Shown: piece after piece, positions 55,908-64,000 of the stretch
Layout of the letters: every line of letters begins with the position of its first letter
How positions within the stretch are numbered: the first letter of the stretch is position 1
Assembly (NCBI RefSeq): GCF_009389715.1
Contig: NC_052395.1
Location: forward strand, 19,069,528 to 19,133,527
DNA length: 64,000 nt
Source of the DNA: Phoenix dactylifera
Lineage: Eukaryota; Streptophyta; Magnoliopsida; Arecales; Arecaceae
Direction of reading: 5' to 3'
Notes under the pieces: model-generated
Seen by the model: only the letters and a program-made list of their open reading frames with translations
Told to the model about the DNA's origin: nothing
Databases searched by the model: none
Position numbers and translations under genes: made by a program

Positions 55908-57946
55908 CCTTTAAGAACTCTGTCACCAAACTTGTAAGATGCAATTTGCTTCTGTTCTTCCTCTCGCTCTTTCTTTTTCTCCTCACGCTCTCTCCTCTCC
56001 TGTTCCAATTGCCTCCGCAGCTTCTCACGCTCCATCTCACGCTCCATCTTCATCTCCTCCATCTCAGCTTTAAGTTTCTGTAACTCCCCAACATGGTCTT
56101 GTGACACACGACTAGGTGTGGAAGAAGATGAAGAGGGCTTCAGCCCATCCCCAAATCCAAGAATGTATCTCTTCCTTTTTTCAAGTGCCTGCCTAGACAT
56201 CTCCTCTGATGTTAATTGCACACCGGATTGGGAAGATTCTTCTCGCAAGCTCAACATCTTTGACTGTCAATGCAAAGGTAACAACAGAATTAAATGTATA
56301 TATAATCTTGCAAAAGCATAAAGTGATTTAAATTATTATTGAAATTTTAGATACCTACATGTTTCACGGCACAAATAGGATCAATCCACTCTTTGTTCTT
56401 CTTGGTATGAGTTTTCTTATAGAATTCTGGAAATTCAAGGTTTTCAGAACCATTAAACTCGGGCTGCAAAGTGTAATTTAGATTAGCATATAGCCACTAT
56501 ATAATAAAAAAACTAGAATAACTGTCAGATCTACTTGCATAAATGATTCCAAAAATATACATGCAGCAAACTAGAATAAAAAATCTACTTGCAGCAAATT
56601 ATCTATTTTACAATAGCCAAAACTATCCCATAGACTGTTTCACAGGCAATTCACTAAAAATATAGCCAGTACATACTCAAAAATATATTACCTGTATAGT
56701 CATTGTTGCAACAAATGACCGAGATCCTGAACAATGATTGTACTCAAGCTTTTTCCTATTCTTTTTGCCAGCTTTTGATCTCACCTTCAAAAAAAATACA
56801 AATTAAAAATCTAAAGAAAACATTATGATCAAATATTTTACTTATAAACTCTGAAGCACTAAATATGTAAGTTACCTTGTGTTCTTTGCTTTTCCATACA
56901 TCGTCAATTAAGTGGCGCCAATCCTCTTGAGTCACATGTTCGTATGGATGACTATAAGGATCCACATGTAAGACGTTCTTAACATGTTTGTAATGCAATT
57001 TCATATTGTGCCTCCAATTTCTGTGAATATTGTAGCATTTTCTGTGGACAGCTTGCTGAGCTACTAGATTGCCATGATAATCATCCGAGATTTTGAACTT
57101 GTCCTAAAAACATAAGTAAAATCATTATGTAGTATGATCAATGCAACTATTACAAGTATGTAAAAAAATATTATGCAATAAATAATTACAAGGACAGATT
57201 GTATGATAGCAGATTGAGTAGCCTCGTCTACATGCCGCCACGTCGGTATGCCCTTAATTAGACTCATTCTCCTAATATACACCCCCAACAGACTGGCTAC
57301 CTTTGGGGCATTAATACCACATAAAGCATTCCACTCATCAAGTACTGGAACAGAAAGCTTTTCTCCGCCATTCTGGGCAATGAGCTTATCAATTCCTTTC
57401 CCAACTGTCTTACCCCGCACGCGCTTTGATGATGAACCTGCTAAAATAGTTAAATACTTTAGGCCATAAGACAAACCTGCTAATGATAGATAAAGAGAAC
57501 GCAAAAAAAACACAAAATCACTGAAATGCCATCATTTTACCAAGAGTATCTTAGCAATAACAAGATTCAGAAAGATGAGTTTTCTCACCCACGCTGTTGG
57601 CAATAATAGGTGGATTTGAAAGCTCGTGGGTTTGCTGGGTAGAAAAGGTGGGGAGCAAAGTAGGTTGGGCAGCCATCACGGGCACAAGTTCAGCATCTCC
57701 AGAAGAATTCAGTTCTTCATTATCAGATGGCAGATACTCTTCATCATCATCGTCATTGCTAATCTTGTTCGGTCCTTCATTACCATTCTGATTTGAACCA
57801 AACAATGCCTTGGACATACCCGGTATGCCAAGAGCCTCTAATCTCATTGAGTTCATTTCAATCCGTTTTTGCCTTTGCCTTTCGTATCCCGTCAGCTTCT
57901 GGGACAAGCACCCAGGCTTCACAAATTTTTTACCTACTTTGTGCAT
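55908..57946 (-). CDS. Ptta/En/Spm-like second protein of CACTA-2
   Basis: A multi-exon minus-strand gene. Pieces in order: 57946-57590 (SQKLTGYERQRQKRIEMNSM, then an acidic DDDDEEYLPSDNEE tract), about 57440-57190 (SSSKRVRGKTVGKGIDKL, VASLLGVYIRRM, WRHVDEATQSAIIQSVL), 57004-56875 (HVTQEDWRHLIDDVWKSKEHK), about 56780-56695 (a KNRKKLEYNHCSGSRSF-type segment), about 56460-56360 and 56257-55908 (EEMSRQALEKRKRY, then a highly charged coiled coil MKMEREMEREKLRRQLEQER). The family binds subterminal repeats in related elements. Splice ends are approximate. No in-frame stop was seen within the pieces. Confidence 0.72.
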
Positions 57947-58303
57947 CTTTCATAATAAAAATCAGATAGATACAATATTACATTCAGCCATAAAGAAATA
58001 TGGAGTAAAAAGTACATCACACTCTCCATAAAAAATAGAAGCATGTAAGATAAAAATGGATGATTTTCATTAACATATAAAACAGAAGCATGTAAGATAA
58101 AAATGGATGATTTTCATTAACATATAAAACAGAAGCATGTAAGATAAAAATGTTCAACTTTGCTATAGATAGATCATTAGAGAAATATATCATAGCTTTA
58201 AATCTACGAGTGTATCACTGTCACTATCAATGTCTTCTTCTTCATCGCTAGGCTCCTCCATTACTTCATCGACACTCCCCCCGGCTTGATCTCGCCCACG
58301 GCA

Positions 58304-61300
58304 CTACAAAATGACCTCCTCTTGAATAATTTCAGCATCAATATCATATCTGCGCAAATCCATTATGGTTGGCTCTTCAATGAAAATTGGTTCAACGTCA
58401 TTGGTTTCATCTTGTTGGAATGCATGATTGAGAACAATGGTTTCTTCAACATCATTGGGTTCTAAATCACTCATCTGTGGCACATCCCATATACCTCGAT
58501 GCTTGAATCTTTGGACAACTTTCCAATTGCCACGTCTCTCTGCAGTGTCATTAATATAGAATACTTGCTGCACTTGACTCGGTAGTACAAAAGAATCATC
58601 TTTGTACCACCGACTTCTTGTATCAATGCTAGTGCAATGCGCATCAATGCAGAAAGTTTTTTTACTTCCAGTGTTGAACCATTCGCATTGGAACAAAACG
58701 ACTTGTTGTCCGAACATATATGTTAATTCCCAAACTTTGCACAAGTAACCGTAGAAGTCAATCGGTTGCCCTTCGTGGTCCCCTTCAACAACTAACCCAC
58801 TATTCTGGCTTTTACGGCGGTTGTCACGTTCGATGGTATGGAATCGGACACCGTTACAAAAGCACCCTGAATATATGTTGACTATCGGACGAGGACCGTT
58901 GGCCAATGACCATAATTCATCAGTAGCTTCCAGTGATCGCTGGTTTCGAAGTTGAGTCATCTATAACAAAAAAGTGACATAATATGTTACTTCACTTTCA
59001 AATGCAAGGATAACGGTCGTACATGTTAATTAATTTTGCTTACGCGATCTTTGAACCACTTGGGAAATTCTTTACGTTGTCTGTTTGTGATGTCAACTTC
59101 ACTCTCACCTTGTATGTAGTTCTTGTGTTCCCTATTTGACATTCCGTAACGTATAAGTAACATATAAGTCTAAGACAACTAAATATACAATAGTTGAACC
59201 TTAATAAGCAAGTTAAAAAAACATACTCTCGATATTGATCCACTTCTAAACTATTGTATAAGACAAACCATTCAGCCATCTCAAGTTCATTGACCGGCAC
59301 ATCAGGTCCCCTTCGGATTAACCCAAATGGTCGGGCACTTTGAGTAAAGACTGCTAACCCCGTGCCACGATCACCACCGTCATCATTCCTTTCTTCTCTG
59401 TTAAACACTGTTTCGATTCCATTGAGGTACATTGAGCAAAATGTTGTACTCTCTTTAGAAATATAAGCCTCAGCGATAGAACCTTCTGGGTGAGCTCGGT
59501 TGGCAACAAATCCTTTTAGAACTCCGAGTAACCTACGATAAATAATAGCTCAATGTTAATAGAAAAATTCTTACATGTACAATAATATATATGATTACTA
59601 TTCCTACTATACGGTTGCAAATAATTACCTTTCAATTGGATACATCCATCGATATTGCACTGGCCCTCCAAGAATAGCCTCGCGAGGCAAGTGAATAGCT
59701 AGATGAACCATGACATCAAAGAAGGCAGGAGAGAAAATCTTCTCAAGCTTGCAAAGAATAAGAACAATTTGGTCCTCTAATTTTTTCAAATCAGCTTTTT
59801 TTAATGCCTTGGAGCACAATTGCTCAAAGAAATTGCCTAACTGAAATAATGCAGTATTAAGTTCTTTGTTGAGGTACCCACGCATTCCAACTGGAAGAAG
59901 GCGTTGCAAAAGAATATGATAGTCATGACTTTTCAGACCCGATAATTTACCACCTTGAGTACTTACACAGCTAGATATGTTTGCCGCATAGCCATCTGGA
60001 AACTTAATCGATTTTAAAAAATCACAAAACCCTTGTCTCTCTTGCAGGGACAATGTGTACAATGCTGGAGGCTTCTCATAAGATCCGTTTGCCCGCTTTT
60101 TTAGGTGTAACTCCTTCCGTATACCCATATCTGCCAAATCCATGCGTGCTTTTTCTGTATCCTTGCATTTTCCATCTACGCCCAGTAATGTCCCAACAAT
60201 ATTTTCTGCAATGTTCTTTTCTATATGCATGACATCCAAGTTGTGACGCAGCTTGAGTGTTTTCCAATAAGGGAGATCAAACAAAATGCTTTTCTTGGCC
60301 CAAATCGTGTCAGCATCTTTGCCCCTTTTTCTTTTCTTATTAATGCTTGGATGCTTGCCCAACGGCTTCTATGTTCCTGAATTAATTTGCTCCAAGATCT
60401 CTTCTCCCGTGAACTCTCGTGGCCTTGACCTGTCCTCACTTTTACCATTAAAGAGCTTGCTCTTTCGCCATATGTGGTTCTCAGGCAAGAAACGCCTCGC
60501 ACCCATATAGCCAATCTTACTCCTCAAACGTTCTGATGAAGCATCTTCGTTACAAATGGGACAAGCCAAATAACCTTATGTTGGCCATCCAGACATGTTA
60601 CCATATGCAGGAAAGTCATTAATGGTCCACATGAGAGCAGCACGCATTCTAAATGTACTTCCACTAGAGGCATCATAAGTTTGCACGCCATCCTTCCAAA
60701 GCTCTTTCAACTCATCAATTAATGGCCTCAAGTAAACATCTATTTCTTTACCGGGAGCCGTTTTTCCGGGAATAAGCAATGACAGCATACAAAATTGCTC
60801 TTTCATACACTTCCAAGGTGGAAGATTATAAGGCATCACGATAACGGGCCATATACTGTACGATGTGCTCATATTTCCAAAAGGATTGAAACCATCGGTG
60901 GCTAGCCCTAACCTCACATTCCGCGGATCCTTGGAAAACTCAGGATGTTGCCGATCAAAGTTCTTCCATTCCTCCCCATCAGCCGGATGTCTTAATGTTT
61001 CGTCATCCACTCGCTTTTCCTTGTGCCATCTCATATCTACAGCTATTTTCAGAGACAAAAATAAGCGCTTCAATCTCGGTGTCAGGAAAAAGTACCGCAA
61101 AATTTTATGAGGAATCTTCTTACCGTTACCATCATTCAGCTTATATCTAGGCTCATCACATATAGGGCATTTCTCCATGTTCGCATTCTCCTTCCAAAAA
61201 AGAACACAATCATATTTGCATGCATGAATTAGCACATATCCCAAACCCAAATCTCGTAAAAATTTCTTGACTTCATAAAGGGTTCATGGAACAGACTTAT

Positions 61301-61898
61301 CACACTCCGGTAGAATTTCCTTGTATACCTTCATGTTCATGTCAAAAGAGAAATTGCTCCACTGGTTGTACACCTTAATATGAAGCATCTTAATAACGAA
61401 TGATAATACTGTAAAAGTTTTGCAACCAGAATAAATGGGTTGTTGAGCATCATCGAACAACTTATCAAAATTCTGCGCATCCTCCCTCCCCAAGTTATTA
61501 GGCAATTCGTCAATATCGTCATTCATGAAAGCGCCCATGCAAACATCTTCCAGCATATTAGACAATTCTTCCCTATCATCGGTGCCATCCCCAGCCATTC
61601 TATCCTCAACACCTCCACCATTGTCACAGTTAGCATTATTTGAAACACAAGATTGATGCACGTGAACCGATTCTCCATGTTGCACCCAAGTCTTGTAAGA
61701 AGGCGAGATTCCTTTTAACATTAAATGAATCTTGACAACTTGAATGCTTTGTTTTTTGTCATTCATGCACTCGACACAAGGACACCAAATATCATTTGCT
61801 GAGCCTAAATTTGCTACCACAAATTCAATAAAGGACTTCACCCCTTCTCTATACTCTTTACTCTTCATTCTATTTTTTATTGTCATCCTCTTGTCCAT
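58304..61898 (-). pseudogene. TNP2-like CACTA transposase with stop codons
   Basis: Minus-strand order: transposase-associated N-terminal domain (61898-61284; SANDIWCPCVECMN), Transposase_21-type core (61250-59625; ENANMEKCPICDEPRYK, NVRLGLATDGFNPFGNMS, KCMKEQFCMLSLLIPG, TINDFPAYGNMSGW, LRHNLDVMHIEKNI), then the DUF4218-type region (SHDYHILLQRLLPVGMRGY, RWMYPIER), an exon at about 59525-59224, a short exon 59131-59041, and a DUF4216-type exon (58960-58304; FYGYLCKVWELTY, SRWYKDDSF). In-frame stops occur near 61275 (TGA), 60575 (TAA) and 60365 (TAG). Apart from these three codons the frame is long and collinear, so decay is recent or read-through cannot be excluded. Confidence 0.88.
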
Positions 61899-61992
61899 TT
61901 TAACTGACCTACAAAGTACTTCATCAAGTTAGATTGATTAGTTTATAGATTTATTTTTGTATCCTGCAAAAAAAAAAGTTGCAGCAGAAAAC

Positions 61993-62985
61993 CAGAGATG
62001 GCCCAATACATTTGGAGGCCTAAGACAAATTCAGTGAATGAGACATTTTCTTTTTTTTATTATTATAATAATAATAAATTTTAATAAGTACAAAATAGTT
62101 AAAAAATTGATATGAAAATAGATAGCTGTCAAGTATACTATTTCAACAAAGATGCATGAATCTAACAAAGATAAAGAAGCCTCTTCAGTTTAATATAATT
62201 CTTGAATAGGAGCATGAAAATATATTTAGTTTAAAAAAAATTCCATCTCCCATCTCCCATCTCCCCTTCGATACCACAGCACGGCAACCATTCAACCCAA
62301 ATAGAAATGGGAAGAAAAAATTAAAAAAATCTCCACCCTCTAAGAAGTCCATCTCCAATCCCCCTATCTTTCTTCCCGATGGCCCAGCTGGATCGGAGTA
62401 ACGTGAGGGAAGGAAAACCAAGACCAAAACATCGACACTCCCCTATCTTTCTCCCCTCTGTTTCTCTCCACCCAAAACAAAACCACCGTCCCCAAATCCC
62501 TCCTCGCTCTCTCTCCCTGCCGGACCGTGAAAAGGACCTCGCCCCAAATCTCCTCCCCGGTGGCGGCGGCGGCGGCGAAGGAGGAGAAGCCCTCCGCGGT
62601 GGATGCGGCGGCGGCGAAGGAGGAGAAGCCCTCGTCGGTTTCTTCTTCTCTCGCCTCGCCTCCAAATTCCCCGGTGGCGGCGGCGGCGGCGAAGGAGGAG
62701 AACCCCCGAGGACCCCCGGCCACCGCTCCCTCTCCCTCTCCCTCTCCCTCCCGGCCTCTGCTAAATAAAAGGGTTTCTTCTTCTCCCGGCTCGCCTCCAC
62801 TGGTTCCCAACGACCCCCGGCCACCTCTCCCTCTCCCTCTCCCTCCCGGCCTCTGTTTCTCTCCCAGCTTATCAAATCCTCTCCCGGCTGGCCTCCTAAT
62901 TTCCCGACGACCTCCGGCCACCTCTCCCTCTCCCTCTCCCTCCCGGCCTCTGCTAAATTAAAATCGAGAAGAGAACGTACCTTGG
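61993..62985 (-). mobile_element. hAT-3-related fragment nested in CACTA-2
   Basis: On the minus strand, its end (around 61998-62050: GGCCTCCAAATGTATTGGGCC) matches the right end of hAT-3 (43980-44018), and 62240-62500 matches the interior of hAT-1 and hAT-3. The opposite hAT end is not found, so it is truncated or rearranged. It includes a CGG-rich triplicated unit (62555-62705) and three copies of a CTCCCTCTCCCTCTCCCTCC-rich unit (62715-62955). The long ORFs in both strands here come from these repeats. Confidence 0.68.
62555..62955. repeat. Two interleaved GC-rich tandem repeat sets
   Basis: Unit one is GGTGGCGGCGGCGGCG followed by AAGGAGGAG, about 60-75 bp, three copies. Unit two contains CCGGCCACCTCTCCCTCTCC and ends CGGCCTCTGCTAAAT, three copies about 90-110 bp apart. 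Confidence 0.8.
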
Positions 62986-63159
62986 GACGCCGACGTCGAA
63001 GGGACGACCGAACGGGCGAACCGGCGATGCCGACGTGCAGACGTGCGGGTGAAGGCAGGGTGAAGGCGGGGTGAAGGCAAGATGAAGGCGACGTGCGGGT
63101 GAAAAGGAGAAGAATAGGGAATTAGGTTTTTTTTATTTGGTTTCCCTGCATTCATACTT

Positions 63160-64000
63160 TTTGCGACTAAATTGGTTTAGTCGCTACAGATGAACCTTTA
63201 GGCACCAAAATTTAGTCGCCAAACCTTATACCTCCAGCCCGCGCGAAATACTGGACTCGCGCCAACTTGGTTTTGATTTTCTACGATCAAATATGTATTT
63301 AATTGATGTAAAACAATCATTCAGTAACTAAAAAGGATGCGTGCAAATTTATTTCGGAGCGGATTTTCGATCCTGCCCGTAGGATGTCCAAGAATTCTAT
63401 ATATTTTTAAGCGAATTTTCATTCCTGCCACGTCCTCATGTCGCGTATCCTGTCGATCCATATATTTATTTGATAAGGAGTCAAGCATCGAGCTCGAGCT
63501 TTTAAAATTATATTATAATAATAATAAAAAAAAGAATTTAAGTATGAAGAAAAGTTGTGGAATTGAGATTTAGCCGAAGAGACAAGAATATGCATGCCTA
63601 AGTGAATTAAGATGTCAAATGGCACCGTTTGAAAATAAGCAGTTTTTTCTTTTTTTGAACTTAGAAATTAGCATTTTACAGGGGCTAGCACAACATCGTT
63701 AGTTTTACCTCTAGCCCGCGCGAAATATTGGACTCGTGCCAACTTAGTTTTGCTTTTCCGCGACTAAATATGCATTTCGTCGGTGTAGGATATTTATTCC
63801 GTCACTAACAAGGATGTTGGTCGCAGATAGCCTTCTTTTCCGTGACCAAACGTTAGTCGCCCAAAGTTTTACCGCCACCCGCCAACTTGGTTTTGCTTTT
63901 CCGCGACCAAATATGCAGTTCGTCGGTGTAGGATAATTATTCCGTAACTAACAAGGATGGTGGTCGCAGATAGCCTTATTATCCGCGACCAAACGTTAGT
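63160..64000. repeat. Subterminal repeats of CACTA-2, right side (incomplete)
   Basis: Repeats of TTTGCGACTAAA, CCGCGACCAAATATGC and GTCGGTGTAGG appear, partly as ~170-bp longer units (63720-63850 and 63885-64000, with a diverged one at 63240-63330). The terminal CACTA motif is not reached. Confidence 0.75.

Larger units (their letters stand above)
54856..64000 (-). mobile_element. CACTA-2: En/Spm-type transposon with TNP2-like gene (runs off window)
   Basis: The element's end CACTACAAGAAAATAC starts at 54856, inside gag of the chromovirus; the likely 3-bp target is ATC (54853-54855). Subterminal repeats with GCGAC and GGTCGC motifs occur at 54880-55200 and again at 63160-64000, so the other end must be near but past 64000. 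It encodes a TNP2-like transposase (minus strand, 61898-58304) and a second Ptta/En/Spm-like protein (57946-55908). A different-element fragment lies at 61993-62985. Confidence 0.9.

Noticed and set aside
62321..62961. ORFs of 129-185 aa on both strands in CACTA-2
   Set aside because: CGG and CTCCCT tandem repeats with no recognisable domain.

Overview
The window is nuclear DNA from a flowering plant. It has split, intron-containing genes with GT-AG junctions, a plant-type class I terpene synthase, En/Spm (CACTA) transposons with TNP2-like and Ptta/En/Spm proteins, a chromovirus-type Ty3/gypsy element, hAT elements, plant LINE tails and a TRIM. A large-genome monocot is plausible, but nothing here proves the clade. 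No prokaryotic feature, rRNA, tRNA or CRISPR was recognised.

The only host gene family with a well-preserved member is a tandem cluster of TPS-f type terpene synthases (linalool/geranyllinalool synthase-like; a ~855-aa, 12-exon architecture with a DDFFD motif and an NSE/DTE motif). The copies are: A (exons 9-12, 11-6613, decayed and split by a CACTA element); A' (an extra terminal-exon copy, 7370-7855); B (exons 2-4, 17865-18603); C (promoter plus intact exon 1, 20001-20373); D (exons 1-12, 21098-29415, with exon 1 split by a hAT element but exons 2-12 clean); D' (a terminal-exon stub at 30270-30353); and E (exons 2-4, 41776-42788). Exon 1 of C is in phase with exon 2 of D. Splicing over the damaged exon 1 would give an uninterrupted 856-codon reading frame, so the cluster may still make one enzyme.

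Layout: 1-7.9 kb, copies A/A' with CACTA-1 (981-6212). 7.9-17.5 kb, a very young LARD-like LTR element with 3.7-kb LTRs around a non-coding 2.2-kb interior. 17.9-30.4 kb, copies B, C, D and D' with hAT-1, a MITE and a LINE tail. 30.9-36 kb, a TRIM, sparse AT-rich DNA and a ruined LINE. 36-40.3 kb, a hAT element (hAT-2) carrying a NAP1-like gene fragment, inserted beside an Mpv17/PMP22-family pseudogene. 40.3-48 kb, MITEs, TPS copy E, hAT-3 and another LINE tail. 48.3-54.9 kb, a minus-strand chromovirus with damaged gag-pol and its 3' LTR. 54.9 kb to the end, a minus-strand CACTA-2 element inserted in the chromovirus gag and running off the window.

Several insertions can be dated relative to the gene duplications because a paralogous copy in the same window keeps the empty target site (CACTA-1, hAT-1, hAT-3). 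Three loci share the same non-TIR internal segment, pointing to repeated capture or exchange of one sequence among elements.
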